64,000 nucleotides of DNA, taken from the NCBI GenBank assembly GCA_001599595.1, contig BCHH01000016.1, forward strand, positions 863,901-927,900. Direction: 5' to 3'. The translations under genes and the position numbers were made by a program. Of this stretch, positions 1 to 11,726 are shown piece by piece (positions within the stretch are counted from its first letter, which is position 1; the number at the start of each line of letters is the position of its first letter). The stretch is from Beverwykella pulmonaria. Lineage: Eukaryota; Ascomycota; Dothideomycetes; Pleosporales; Melanommataceae. Under the pieces are notes generated by a model. That model saw only the letters and a list, made by a program, of their open reading frames with translations. It had not been told where the DNA came from and did not search any database.

Positions 1-59
1 TCTGTACACTCTACCAGTTTTGGGACTACATAGATGTCTAATTTACTAACTATTAGGCT

Positions 60-810
60 AAACAAAAGGCAATAGACGCACTAACTAATTTAAAGCAGTA
101 GCCAAAAGAAGACGCCTGCACGTACTTCCTGCGCGCGCAAGAACTTACTATACGTGTAGGACTTGACCTTGTTGATGACAACGTCAAGAAACAGTATTAC
201 AAGAACGGCCTCTGTGAAGACCTCTTGAAACACCTTGTTACTGCAAACGTTGGCAACACCGTGAATAGCTTTTAACACGCTGTAATTATAATAGAAGACA
301 ACATAAACTGTTATATTAAGAAGCGTACTAACACCCCTGCCCTTACCACTACTATGGACTCTCTAAGTAGAGACCTAATGGATTGGACTACATTAGTCAA
401 TGCTATTACTACTAGGAACAACTGCAGCAGCAGCAAACACAACAACAATGGAGGAAGATACAACAGCAATAGTGGGAATAGTGGCAATGGTATTAGTTGA
501 GGTATTAGTTAAGGAGACAGTTAGAACTGTAGTTAGGGCAATGGCAAACGCGCCAAGTGGGTTTTGCAAGACACACTGAACTAACATTGCAAAAAACAAC
601 GCCTGCCTGCACTGTGGTGACCTTAACTATTATATTAGCTAGTATGATCTACTCCCCGCCTAAGACCCCAACAGGACCCTGTAGACAAACAACAGCAAGA
701 AAGGGCAAAACAGCAACAGAGAGGGCAATAGTAATAGAGGAAGTAGTAGTTGCGGCGACCGTGTCAACGTTAATCTAGTTGACGTCGCGCACATGCAGTC
801 TACTGTGGAA
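60..810 (+). pseudogene. gag remnant of the Ty3/gypsy element
   Basis: Translation with stops read through gives a Gag-like stretch around 70-290 (FLRAQEL, then GLDLVDDNVKKQYYKNGL), followed by a low-complexity Asn/Gly/Ser/Arg-rich tail at about 410-560 made of short repeated units. Such proteins package the element's RNA into virus-like particles. TAG and TAA stops interrupt it several times (for example about 272 and 498-530), so it cannot make Gag. The reading follows from its place directly upstream of the protease and RT; no zinc knuckle is clearly readable. Confidence 0.55.
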
Positions 811-959
811 GAAGTTGATGAGGATAGCCTTTAGGGAAACGCGGTGCTCCTCACTTAAGTTGCAGTAAGGAGCCAACTTCTAGCTAGTTTAAGGATGATG
901 ATGACAACACAATAGATACAAAAGAGACAACATTATTAGCAGATTGGGAGGAGTTTGAG

Positions 960-3900
960 AAGAAGCACATGACCACAAACCTCTTTACAGTTGACACAAT
1001 TATTAATAACAGTTTAGTTGCTAATACATTAATTAATAATGGTTGCCTTGCTAATGGTGTTATCAAATCCTCTTACGTTAGAAGTCACAAGCTAGAGCGT
1101 ATTACACTACCCTATCTAAAGAAACTAAAAGGCGTCAGCGGCACAGTTCGCCCAGTGCGCTATTCTGTTAAAGTGGTGATTAATATCAACAGCTATAAGG
1201 AGACGAATTTCTTCTATAAAGTTGACTTTAATCTGCTATACAAACTTATCTTGGGCTGCCTATAGCTAAAACGCAACAATGTTACATTAGCACCTGCAAA
1301 AGAGACTATGTACATACACAAAAGTAGTATCCAACTGCGTAATAGCATGTCCTGAAAAGGAATGGACATTAATGAAGTTACTGCTGTTGCTATAATCTAG
1401 CTTTATAATACTAGCTAGGATAAGAAAAAATGGAATAACCCAAGTAAGTAAGTGGAAGTTTTTACAGCCTCTATAGCTAACATTAATAAGGCCCTTTGGG
1501 GCAAATTAACAACAGATCTGTTAACAAAACTACCTAATTATTAAGGCTACTGTGACTAGATAGATTAATAGAGTAAAGACCTGGCCAACGTCTTACCACC
1601 CTGCTGCAATGGTGTTGATTATAAGATTGAACTTATTAAAGACGCTCACGGCGTGGAAGGCAAACTACTGTGGGGTCCCCTGTACGCTATGTTGCGCGGC
1701 GAGCTGCTAGTTCTACGCAAAGAGCTCACCAAGTACCTCTCTAAAGGCTTTATACGCGTCAGCAAGTCTCCTGCTAGAGCACCCGTTCTATTTGCCAAAA
1801 AGCCAGGCAGAGGACTCCACTTCTGTGTGGATTACCGCGCCCTCAACGCTATTACGCGCAAGAACCATTACCCACTTCCTCTTATACAAGAGACTCTGGA
1901 TCGCATCAGCAAGGCGAAATGGTTTACTAAGCTAGACGTCACTTACGCCTTCTATTGTATCTGCATAGTAGAAGGAGATAAGTAGAAGACAGCCTTTCGC
2001 ACATGATATGGGTTATATGAATAGCTTGTAGTCCCCTTTGGCTTAACTAACGGCCTGAGCACGTTCTAGACATACATTAATCACATGTTACAGGAATACC
2101 TGGACGACTTTGTATCAGCCTATATTGACGACATACTTATCTTTTTAAGTGGCAGCCTGGCAGATCACTGCAAGAAGGTCTGTAGTGTCCTTGACAAGCT
2201 CGCTGAATTAAAGCTATACCTAGATATTGACAAATGCGAATTTGAGACTACATCTACAAAGTATCTTGGGTTTATAATTGAAGTAGGCAAAGGCATACGC
2301 ATGGACCCTAACAAGGTAAAAGCAATACAAGAATAGGCCACTCTATTAACAGTTAAAGGCGTATGAGGCTTTATAGGCTTTGCAAACTTCTATTGGCAGT
2401 TTATTAAGGATTTTTTAAAGATTGTTAACCCTCTGGTGCGACTTACAGCAAAAAACACAGTTTTCTAATAGACCTTAGAACATGCTATGGCATTTGACAA
2501 GCTTAAAAGAATGTTTACAGAAGGACTAGTATTAGCCAACTTTAATTATGATTATGAAACGCGTATCCTTTGCGACTCCTTAGGCTGGTGTATTGGCGTA
2601 GTAATAGAACAACTCCAACCTGACGGCACCTGGCGTCTAGTCTCCTTCTACTTGCGCTAATGCTCTACTTACAAAATAAACTACTAGATATATAACAAAG
2701 AGCTCCTTGCAGTTATCAAGTCTCTCAAATTCTAGGACGCACAACTCTGCTTAGTACAGCAGTTTACTGTTATTACTAATTACAAGAACTTAGAATACTT
2801 TATGGAACTGCGCAAGCTCACTAAACGCCACGTCTGATAGTCTTAATGGCTTTTTTGTTACAACATGACCCTACAATATAAGCTAGGAAAGGACAATGTA
2901 GTTGCTGACGCACTATCCTAATGTAACTAAGACAGACCCCTACAGGGTAACAAACAGTTAGATAATTGCGTCTACCAACTGCTTAAACCAGCCTACATTC
3001 TAGACGAAGCACCTGACGTTATTGCTCATGTCTTTACTATGGGAGTTGATGATGGCAATGGTTCTAACAGTATTAGTTAAAGTATTGGTCCTAAGGTTGG
3101 GTCTAATAGTATTAGTCAAGGTATTGGTCCTAAAGTTAGATCTGATAGTATTAGTCAAGGTATTAGTCCTAAGACTAACATCCTAGAGCTTGTCTTAGAC
3201 AACCAAGCATCACACGTTGCTAATCCCTACAACCTAAAGGGTAATATTGTTACTGGACAAGAATTGGATAACCTTTGGGATAACGCAATAGCTAAAGACC
3301 GCGTCTACTAGAAAATTATTAAGGCTATTAATAACAACCTGCGTCAATTCCCTGCTGCTCTTAAACTTAAAGCCTCTATCTTAGAGTCTAAAGTTGTTGA
3401 TGGCGTAGCCTACTATAGAGACTAGAAATAGATCCTAGACAACGAACAACTACGCACAAGCCTTATGTATAGGATACACACGGTAATTGGCATAACACAT
3501 CTAGGGCCAAAGGTTACTTACAAGCGCGTTGCTGACTATTACTTCTAGCTAGGTATGTCCTTAGATATATGACGTCTTACTAATAATTGCGACGTCTGCA
3601 ACTAAACAAAGCCCTAGAGGGATGGCAAGTAGGGTTACCTACGCCCTCTCCTAGTCCCTAGTTAAACATGGCGTGAGTTATTGATTAACTTTGTTACTGG
3701 TCTCCTGCTGAGCAATGGTAACACAATTATAATAGTTATTATAGACAGACTAAGTAAATCCACCTTGGTAATTCTGTTGCCAAATATAGAAACAGAGACA
3801 GTTTTAAAACATTTCCTTCTCTATGTTGCAGGCCCTTATTTCTTACTGGACGCTATAGTATTAGATAGAGGAAGTTAGTTTGTTAGCAACTTTTGGTCTT

Positions 3901-4919
3901 GTTTCTGTGAAATTACTAGCACAACTAGACAACTATTAACTACCTTCTATCTACAAACTAATGGCTCTACAGAACGCATGAACAGTGTTATAGAAGCTAT
4001 CCTTCGCGCGGTTTGTTGCCACAATTAATCTAACTAGTCCTTAAAGTGCTGGATGGTGATGGCTGCTATTAATGGCCGCACAGCTTTATCAACTAGCCTT
4101 ACGCCCTTCTTTGTTAACTATGGTTATGAAATAGATCTCTCCTAAATAAGTAGTGATTTTAGTAAGAAGGCTGTTTGACAGGAGCCCTAAGTAGAAGGGA
4201 TTGCTGAACAGTTGCAAGCTGCAATAGAAGCTGCGGCTGCAGCTATGGCAGCTGCCTAACAGGACCAAGAATACTAGGCGAACAAGCACTGGAAAGAGGC
4301 CCCATAATACGCTAAAGGTGACAAAGTGTGGCTTAATTACGGCAAACATCTTTTAACAAAAGGCCGCCCCTGCAAGAAACTTGATTGGAGAGCCGCTAAG
4401 TATACAGTCACTAAAGTAGTCACACCATCTGCTATCTGGCTTAACACACTAAAGGGCCTCCATAATGTATTTAATGTTGACTGACTACGCCTAGCTGCGA
4501 CAAACCCTTTCTTGAGTTAGCCCGCGGATGACAGCCAGCCAGATCTAATCTAGGTGGACGGCTTTGATAAGTATGAAGTAGAGGAAATAGTAGCAGAAGA
4601 ACGCAGAGGCTGAGGAAAAGGCTTCCACATACTCTATAAAGTTAAATGGAAAGGATACGCATTAACATCATGGGAAGAAGCGATTGATTTGGAAGAAACG
4701 GCAGCACTAGATAGATGGATTGATTTTACAAGGCCACACAGGGGTACAAAGTTGGGATTACCAAAGGGTTTTAGGAGAGATCTGGCGCCTCCTGGTCGCA
4801 CTCCAGGAGCCACGCCAGTGGATCCTGAGACGCCCTGCATGGTCCCGGCGACATCCCGCACGGTCCCTGAGACAAATTGTCGTCGTCGAAACCCTCTGAG
4901 AGGAGACGCGAAGGAGTGA
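960..4919 (+). pseudogene. pol remnant: protease, RT, RNase H, integrase, chromodomain
   Basis: Protease: around 1030-1050 the expected D-[TN]-G triad reads NNG. RT: 1653-1985 contains the palm segment around FTKLDVTYAF, and 2085-2336 the catalytic YIDDIL box. The frame between them continues through TAG/TGA stops that replace Trp, Arg and Gln. RNase H (about 2490-2935) shows GWCIGVVIEQLQPDG and KDNVVADALS. Integrase (about 3450-4480) has a remnant HHCC finger (H..H...CDVC) and part of the DDE core, one Asp of which appears as Asn. The chromodomain (about 4570-4740; YKVKWKGY, then TSWEEA) defines the chromovirus clade, whose chromodomain tethers integration to marked chromatin. The frame ends at 4919. 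The element is inactive. Confidence 0.85.
3063..3179 (+). repeat. Three tandem copies of a 39-bp unit inside the gypsy element
   Basis: Three consecutive 39-bp units, each containing AGTATTAGT and GTATTGGTCCTAA-like cores, differ almost only by C/T and A/G changes. They lie between RNase H and integrase and keep the reading frame (13 codons each). Confidence 0.8.
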
Positions 4920-5970
4920 GGAAGGGCATTATGTAAGGAAAGAGATTCCTTTGTTCGCTGGGAGGAAGAGGGAATGTGGCGCACGTGACATTGTGTGGTC
5001 CTGGCGTTGGAAGCGAGGTGCTAGTCTTAATCAGGCCTAGTGCGCACCCGACTTCGCACTCATAAAAGTAGCCTCCGTAGATTTGCTGATTGACCAGCGA
5101 AACAATCTCGTTCTACACACAGTCTTTGGTCCCGCACCACGTGCCTTACACAGCACGAAGGTACAGAAAATTACTCGTGCCATTAGCCCGCTGGTACTGC
5201 AGCAACGGCTTGCAGCTTGCAGCATAGGTGGGGCTGCAGATAGCTTTTTCACTATTGCATAAGCGATGTTTACTTTCAAGTCTCATTGGAACATCTATGC
5301 CTGAGAGGCGAGTTTATAGTCGAATGGGCAACTTCGAGTGAATTCGGTGCAACAACCAATTATCAAGATAGAGATTGTAAAGTACGGCAATCGCATGCGT
5401 TCTTGCTTAGACATGTCTTAGTCCAAACCTCGGACACCTAGCTACCTGTTTATGATTGTGTACATCCTATTGCGCTAACCCCCTTTTGGTAACCGAAGTT
5501 TCAAACCTCAACCTCGTTATGAGCTACCTCGACACATTCGGACATGTTGAACAACCCGAACCCTTTCAGAACTTAAACATGCGGAGGAATTCTGTTCGAA
5601 GAATGCCCAAATTTGCCTTAATGTTATCCCTCCATCGCGCCTCCACATTGGGCGAGCAACTGTCCTCGCACCCTCCGAGTCTGGAAGTTGTTTTTCATTG
5701 AAGCTGAGACTGATACCGGTAAGGTATGAAGCGAAGGACATCGATGGATATGAAATCAACGACACAAAGTTGTGAAGCGACTCGGACGCTGCTTCCGCGG
5801 ACCCCTCTCGATGGCAGCCAGCCAACCACGGCCTCGGGATTCCTTACCCGATTCCATGTAACTACTTGAGCTCCAGGCCGCAAGTGTATTTTCAGCCTCA
5901 CAAGCTTCCCCAGGTTGCTTCTACAAGCACCGAAATCAAAAATCAAAACAGCGCGCGCGCAATCTTCAGC
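4920..5970. other. Gene-free stretch between gypsy element and SDR gene
   Basis: No convincing coding region. The first ~120 bp follow the end of the chromodomain frame and should hold the element's 3' untranslated part or LTR, but no second LTR is available for comparison. The last ~150 bp before 5971 are the probable promoter and leader of the SDR gene. Confidence 0.4.
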
Positions 5971-6905
5971 ATGGGCTCCATCGACATGTCTCTCAAAGGC
6001 AAGATCATCCTGATTACAGGCGGCGCCTCAGGTACAACATCCCAATCTGCCAACTCCTCACTATATTCACAAATCTAGGAATCGGCCTCTCTCTCACAAA
6101 ACAGTGCCACGCCCTCGGCGCGCGAATCCTCGTAGCAGACCTAAAAACCACTCCGGCATACGACACCTTCGCCTCTGCGCTCCCGAACATCCTTTTCGTG
6201 CAAGCCGACGTAACACAGTGGTCCTCTTTTGACCGTATGTATGCCGCATGCGAGGGAAAATGGAATGACGTACCGGACTTCTACGGCATCTGCGCGGGGC
6301 TCTTCGAGCCGCCCTTCTCTAACTTCTGGGACGACACAGAGGACAACGGGTACAAGCAGGTCGAAGTCAACGTCAGCCATCCGATTAAACTGACGAGATT
6401 GGCAATGCGGAAGAGTCTTGGACGGAACAAGAGAGCGAGTGTTTGTATTATTGCGTCGATTGCGGGTATTTCGGGGAGTATTGCGGCGCCGCTTTATTGT
6501 GCGACAAAACATGCTATTGTTGGCTTTGTCAAGTCACTCAAGGACACTGAGGTGCTCACCGGTGTCAAGGTGACGACTATCTGTCCTGGTCTTGTCAATA
6601 CACCCCTCTTCACCCCGTCAAAAGTGGAGCAATTTTCGTTTGCGGAAAACAAGGCTCTGAGTCCGGATTCGGTTGCTGGGCATATGCTGGATATGTTGCA
6701 GAAGAAGGAATGGGAGTGTGGGAGTATGCTGGAGCTGAGTATGAGTGGACCGAGACGGATTCCGGAGTGGAATATTCCGGCGCCGGTGGGTGAGGGTACG
6801 GGACAGGAGTTGAATGAGGATTTGCAAGGAATGTATAAGGCCATGTTAAAGCCGATTGAGGCAAAGCTAGATTCGGAAAAGGGAAATGCAGGGGCGAAGT
6901 TGTAG
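5971..6905 (+). CDS. Short-chain dehydrogenase/reductase (SDR), 15-PGDH-like
   Basis: NAD(P)-dependent SDR oxidoreductase, 295 residues, in two exons (5971-6031 and 6079-6905). The 47-bp intron splits the first Gly codon of GIG in the Rossmann motif. Visible motifs: TGGASGIG at residues 16-23 (dinucleotide binding), Ser147 in IIAS, and the catalytic Tyr160-x3-Lys164 (YCATK), followed by the PG-motif segment CPGLVNTP. Overall pattern resembles 15-hydroxyprostaglandin dehydrogenase-like fungal SDRs; the substrate cannot be read from sequence. The start is fixed because the Rossmann fold begins at residue 10. It converges on the EthD gene (64 bp between stops) and heads a cluster ending with a Zn2Cys6 regulator, which suggests a role in a shared pathway. 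Confidence 0.9.
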
Positions 6906-6969
6906 AAAGTGGAACGAAAGAGTTGCTTTTCTCTAAAAGGTTTCCGTGTATTTGCATTGGTCTGCTCTC

Positions 6970-7464
6970 TTAGAACTTCCGCTCATGCGTCTCCACAATC
7001 TTTCCCTCATCGATGACCACATACTCGACTCCAATTGTGACTGCAATCGTTTCCATGTCGATCAAGTTTTTTTCATCTGGCTGTATGACCTTTTGGTAGT
7101 ATGGATCCAAGAACGCAGCCTCAAAGTCATCGTACTTCTTCACCCAGAAGTCACCCATGCCGTCATAGGAGAGCGGGGATCGACCGGTAGCATCAAACAT
7201 TTTCTGCCCAAGGGATTTGTATTCAGAGGTCGTGTGATACTAGATTGTCGTTAATTTGGTGTGAATGGGAATGTAAGCGCGAGGAAACAAATATGGATGA
7301 AATGAAGAACTTACCTGTACGTATTTTATGATACCATTGCGCTGTAACCACTCCGTCGCCAGTGGGCCGTGCTTGTATGCCCAGTATTTGTTGAATTCTT
7401 CCTCGGTAGTGCCGATCTTGCGGTGCACACAAACGGTGACGCGGATCAGTGATTCAGTGCTCAT
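6970..7464 (-). CDS. EthD-domain protein (dimeric alpha/beta-barrel)
   Basis: 139-residue protein, exons 7315-7464 and 6970-7239, 75-bp intron with GTAAGT donor. The N-terminal half (residues 5-50) shows the EthD-type pattern: a beta strand (IRVTVCVHRK), a helix with EEFNKYWAYKHGPL, and the conserved His-Gly-Pro. The C-terminal half has another conserved strand/helix unit (MGDFWVKKYDDFEAAF). EthD proteins are small ferredoxin-like dimers found in degradation pathways and in fungal secondary-metabolite clusters, where relatives act as dehydratases or cyclases. It sits tail-to-tail with the upstream SDR and in tandem with the next SDR, supporting a common pathway. The reaction is not predictable. 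Confidence 0.85.
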
Positions 7465-8055
7465 TGTAATATTGTGATGAAGGAAGCGATGGGTATACTA
7501 GAGAAAGAGAACGAGAAAAAAAAAAGGTGATACGTTGTTGGTTAATGGGACGTTTCAGGCCAATATAAAGCCCATGCTCCTATGACTAGGAAGATTTAGA
7601 GGAGGAAAGATGGCTGGATTAGCCGAGGAGTGTCATGCCCCCAGTATCAGGTGGATGAGAAAAAGGACCCAGAAAGGATACAGTCCCCCGAGTATTCGTC
7701 CCGGGTATCACAAAGCTAACGCCGGTGTGGGTAAATAGGAAATTGAGTATATGATTCACATCGGAGTCGGAGGTGGGACTGGAGGTGGGTCGGCTAGGCT
7801 GAAGTATATCCGGGGTTGTGTCGCATGGGGCGGGCCGCATTTAGTTGCGTGGCGCTACAGCATGGATGAGGTGCGAAGGGCGTCTGCTGATTGTCACAGT
7901 AACATGGCCTATGTAAGAGATAGAGAAGCACGATGTGGAGCGAGTTGCAGTGAATAAATCACGTCAGATAAGAGAAAGGACGTAGAGTTCATGATATAGT
8001 AATATTGGGGTTCTATATGATTGAGGGCTGGAAAGGCAACCGGGACGTCAGAGAG
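7465..8055. other. Upstream region of EthD gene / downstream of second SDR
   Basis: No gene seen. Contains an A-rich run near 7510-7527 upstream of the EthD start (likely promoter) and an otherwise unremarkable sequence to the SDR stop at 8056. Confidence 0.4.
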
Positions 8056-8866
8056 CTAGCAGTGCCATCCACCATCAATTGGCATTGCGTTGCCAGTTAT
8101 GAAGGAAGCATTCTCAGATATCAAGAACTCGATGAGGGGCGGGACCTCTTTCTGATCTGCCGCTCTGTTCAACGCTAGGAAGCTTGTGTCTAGCTTGGTT
8201 CCTCGAATCTCGGCGGACTTCCTGTACATTGGTGTATCGATCGGACCACTGTAAAGAGTTCATTAGCAGTCTGAGGTATTGGTTCTTCGTTCGTGGGACA
8301 GCTTACGGGCAGAAGCAGTTCACTCGAATATTCCGCTCGCCCAGCTCCTTTGCAGCCGCTCTTGTCATGCCAACCACGGCATGCTTTGAAGCCACATATG
8401 CGATGCTCTTCTTGGAGCCTATGAGACCAAGGATGCTTGCAGCATTCACAATGGAGCCACCCTTTTCGTTAAAGTGGGGGATTTGCGCTCGCATGCAATT
8501 TAGAAGACCTTTGGCGTTGACGCCAAAGATGAAGTCCCAGTCGTCGTCATCAATTTCTTCAATCCTCGCAATGTTGTTTTGCCTTCCAATGACACCAGCC
8601 AGGTTTGCAGCGCCGTCGAGCTTGCCGAACTTCTCAACCGTGGCGGAGATCCAGTCTTCCACTTGCTTACGGTTACTGACATCAACTACTGTGGCAAGGA
8701 CCTGGCCACCAGACTTTTCTATCTCGGCGGCGAGTTCCTTGAGCGGCTTCTCCTGGACGTCGGCGATGGAGATCTTTGCACCCTTGCTGGCGAAGAGCTT
8801 GGCGGTCTCCAGGCCCATGCCCGACGCGGCGCCGGTGATGACGATGACCTTGCCCTCGATAGACAT
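8056..8866 (-). CDS. Classical short-chain dehydrogenase/reductase (SDR)
   Basis: 250 residues, two exons (8307-8866 and 8056-8248), 58-bp intron with GTAAGC donor. Classical SDR features: TGAASGMG at residues 11-18, NAKG with Asn117, Ser144, Tyr157-x3-Lys161 (YVASK), then PGPIDTPM across the splice junction and the C-terminal GNAMPIDGGW typical of the family. Length equals the usual ~250 residues. The start at 8866 is chosen because it places the first beta strand at residue 5; an upstream ATG in frame at 8944 would only add a tail. Likely NAD(P)-dependent oxidation or reduction of an alcohol/ketone in the pathway of the neighbouring genes; divergent from the AtuA-like gene with a shared ~500-bp promoter. 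Confidence 0.9.
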
Positions 8867-9367
8867 GACAGTTGAAATAGCGACGAGATGTGACGGGTAT
8901 TTGGGAGAGGGCTTGAACAGAGATGAATCGAGACAAGTTGACAATTGGAGAAGTGGATAGAGAAGCGTCCCAGCCTACCTTTAATTCCTACGGGCTTTCT
9001 CTGTGGCGCGTGTATTCGGGGTTGCTCATGAAAATTCCCATGACCCTTGGATCGGCCCAGCTGCCGACACCCCGAGGATGGTGGCCAACGGAGGGCGCAT
9101 GTGGGTGAAGAGGAAAGGCAGAAGTTCTCCGGGCAGCGGTCGGAGGTGGAGAACCCCGCCTTCCCCGATCGGATCGGAGGCTTGGCATGGTGTCTCATCA
9201 ACCTCCAAGCTTGCAGCGGAAGACCATCATCCATCGTCTGTCGCCCGACTGTTGCCCAACATTGCTCTGCGCGCCATGGAGCGCCCGGATGAGATGCGCT
9301 GCTTTAAATGGCCTGCCATTGACCCTAACCGCTCCCCAGGCACGTCAACGGCTTTCTCTGCGCACTC
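8867..9367. promoter_or_regulatory. Shared divergent promoter region (SDR minus / AtuA-like plus)
   Basis: The 501-bp gap between the two divergent start codons holds no supportable gene, although GC richness creates several spurious frames. By position it must contain both promoters, so the two genes are likely co-regulated. No operator was identified with confidence. Confidence 0.5.
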
Positions 9368-11384
9368 ATGTCGTTTCTATCCAACGTCGTCGTGAAGATG
9401 ACGGACAGCACCAACTCTGCTTCGAATGGCACCGCGAACGGCCAAACCTCGAACGGTTCACCCCAAACAAATGGCACCAAACGCCCCGTCCGCATCGCCG
9501 GCGCGTCAGGCGGCTTCTCCGACCGGCAGCGCGCCATCTCGTCGCTCGCTCAGCTCGACGTGGACGTCATCGTGGGCGACTGGCTGTCAGAGTGCACCAT
9601 GACGCTGCACGGCGCCCAGAAGGTGGACAACGAGAAGCTGCGCGCCCAGGGCAAGCTCATGGAGGAGCCCATCGGCCTGTTCGACCCCACCTTTATCGAG
9701 AACCTGGCCCCCGCCCTGCCCGACATTGCCCGTAAGGGGATCAAGGTGGCCGTGAATGCTGGCGCATGCGATACCGCGCTGCTGGCGAAGAACGTGGAGG
9801 CAGAAGTGCAACGGCAGGGGCTCGACCTCAAGGTTGCCTATGTTGAGGGCGACGAAGTCACCGACACGGTCAACCGCCTGATCAAGCAGGGGGAGAAGTT
9901 CACCAGCCTGATGACGGGCGAGGACCTGAAGGACTGGGGATATACGCCCATCTACTCGCAGTGCTATCTGGGAGGTGCGGGCATTGCCGAGGCGCTCAAG
10001 AACGGTGCCGACATCGTCATGTGCGGCCGTGTTGCAGACGCAGCCCCCGCCATTGGCGCCGGCATGTGGTGGCACGACTGGAACCGCCACAAAGACTTTG
10101 ACCAAATCGCCGGAGGCCTAATTTGTGGCCATCTTGTCGAATGCGCGGCTTACGTGACGGGCGGCTACTTCTCGGGCTTCAAGCGGTTGATGGACGGATG
10201 CAACAACCTCGGATTCCCCATCGCCGAACTCTTCGCGGACGGAAGTTGCGCCATCAACAAAGAGCCGGACACCGGCGGCGAGGTAAGCCAACTATATTCC
10301 ATGGAAGTAGGCTCATTTGCTGATGAGGTGATAGGTTTCGGTTGGTACCGTCGCATCACAACTGCTCTACGAGATTCAAGGCCCGCTCTATTACGGCTCC
10401 GACGCCACAGCGAACCTCGAAAACATTGTCATGACCCAGGATGGCGTGGACCGCGTCCGCGTTACAGGCGTGAAGGGTTTCCCACCACCAACAACTACCA
10501 AGGTTGGCATGACTGCAGTTGGTGGATACCAAGCCGAATTTCATGTCTACATCTGCGGACTTGACCTGGAGGCCAAGGCAGAGTGGGTCGAGAAGCAGAT
10601 CCGCTATTCCGCCGGCGACGCCGTCAAGGAGCTGTCATGCTTCAAGTTCAGTCTGAACGGCTACTGCCCTGACAATCCCCGGAACCAAGATGTTGCCACA
10701 TGTGATCTACGAGTCTTTGTACAAACCAAGAACAAGAGCTTAGTCGACAAATCGACATTGGATGTTCCAGGCTTCAATCGGTGGTGCATGGATAACGGCC
10801 TTCAAGGCTGCCCAGGATGGACGTTGGGTAACGACCAGCGGCAGTCTGAAGGCAAACTGTACTATGAATACTATGTCTCGCTGCTGGATCAGTCCGAGGT
10901 TCAGCATCGCGTCGTGCTCCCTTGGCTCAACAACAAAACTATCGATGTGCAACCATCCACAGATATGAAGGTATATGCTCGTGATCAGCCCAGCTACGAG
11001 ACAAAAGATCCTGTGGACCTCAAGAAGTTTGGACCTACGACACGAGGACCATTGGGGTGGGTCGTTGGAGGGCGATCTGGAGACAAGGCTTCAGATGCCA
11101 ATGTTGGTCTCTACGTTCGCCATGATGATGAGTGGGACTGGCTTCGCTCACTACTCACAATTGATAAGATCAAGTATTTGCTCGATGAAGAGTACAAAGG
11201 CGGCAAGATCGAGCGTTTCGAGATCCCCGGTATCAGAGCCGTACACTTCTTGCTGAGAGACCATCTCGACCGAGGCTTTAACTCGACCAGTACGTACGAT
11301 ACTCTGGGGAAGAACGTTGGTGAGTATCTGCGAGCGAAGTGGGTTGACATTCCAAACAAGTTCCTAGCTAGAGGTCGATTCTGA
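9368..11384 (+). CDS. AtuA-like (acyclic terpene utilisation, DUF1446) family protein
   Basis: About 654 residues, exons 9368-10282 and 10335-11384, 52-bp intron with GTAAGC donor. After a Ser/Asn-rich leader, residues from ~40 on match the fungal AtuA/DUF1446 family: VRIAGASGGFSDR, a GDWLSE segment, KVAVNAGACDT, CGRVADAAPAIGA and TGGYFSGFK. The C-terminal third carries the second conserved domain of the family (GRSGDKASDANVGLYVR). AtuA is named from the bacterial citronellol/geraniol catabolic operon; its biochemical role is not firmly established. A second ATG at 9398 has a better context (A at -3) and may be the real start. Next to two SDRs, an EthD protein and a regulator, it suggests breakdown or modification of a terpenoid or aromatic-like compound (inference). 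Confidence 0.88.
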
Positions 11385-11726
11385 GCATTTCATAATTTGC
11401 ATTGATTTCGACTGATCTCGGTCATCATAATATACAGTTTCGCAACCTTTATCAAACATTCCTTTCTGCATCCCCGCGCAACCCCCAAATTCCCAGATCA
11501 TGCATTTAGTCAGTCCCCACGCCCGCGTAACCTTTTCCTTCCTCAATCCGGGGCCCCGCCCCCCTAGTCCTTAGTCCCGTCGATCCGTCTCGACGCTAGT
11601 GGACGCGGAGCCCGAACCCCATTTCTTTATTGCGCGACATCAAGTCCACAGCGAGTGACTGCCTCTTCATAATCCGACCAAAAAATTGGACCCACCGTGC
11701 ATAATTATACTCAAAAAAACATCGCC
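11385..11726. promoter_or_regulatory. Intergenic region upstream of the cluster regulator
   Basis: 342 bp without a gene. It holds the terminator of the AtuA-like gene and the promoter of the Zn2Cys6 gene; an A-rich tract (TCAAAAAAACATCGCC) sits directly before the start codon. Confidence 0.4.

Larger units (their letters stand above)
1..4919 (+). mobile_element. Ty3/gypsy chromovirus-type LTR retrotransposon, RIP-degraded, left end outside window
   Basis: Degenerate gag-pol reading frames run left to right in the canonical Ty3/gypsy order: gag-like (about 60-800), protease (about 970-1290), reverse transcriptase (about 1640-2450), RNase H (about 2490-2935), integrase (about 3450-4480) and a C-terminal chromodomain (about 4570-4740). 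Dozens of in-frame stops replace codons expected to be CAA, CAG, TGG or CGA, and catalytic aspartates are changed to Asn (G to A), the RIP signature. No complete LTR is visible: the 5' part is outside the window, and no matching LTR pair can be tested at the 3' end. The last ~280 bp (from about 4640) are much less mutated. Confidence 0.9.

Noticed and set aside
8184..8960. 258-codon plus-strand frame opposite the second SDR gene
   Set aside because: Exactly antisense to the SDR coding exons; the SDR reading has all family motifs, so this is a codon-bias shadow.
9187..9735. 182-codon plus-strand frame overlapping the AtuA-like start
   Set aside because: Arg/His/Pro-rich translation typical of an off-frame reading of GC-rich coding DNA; overlaps the well-supported gene.
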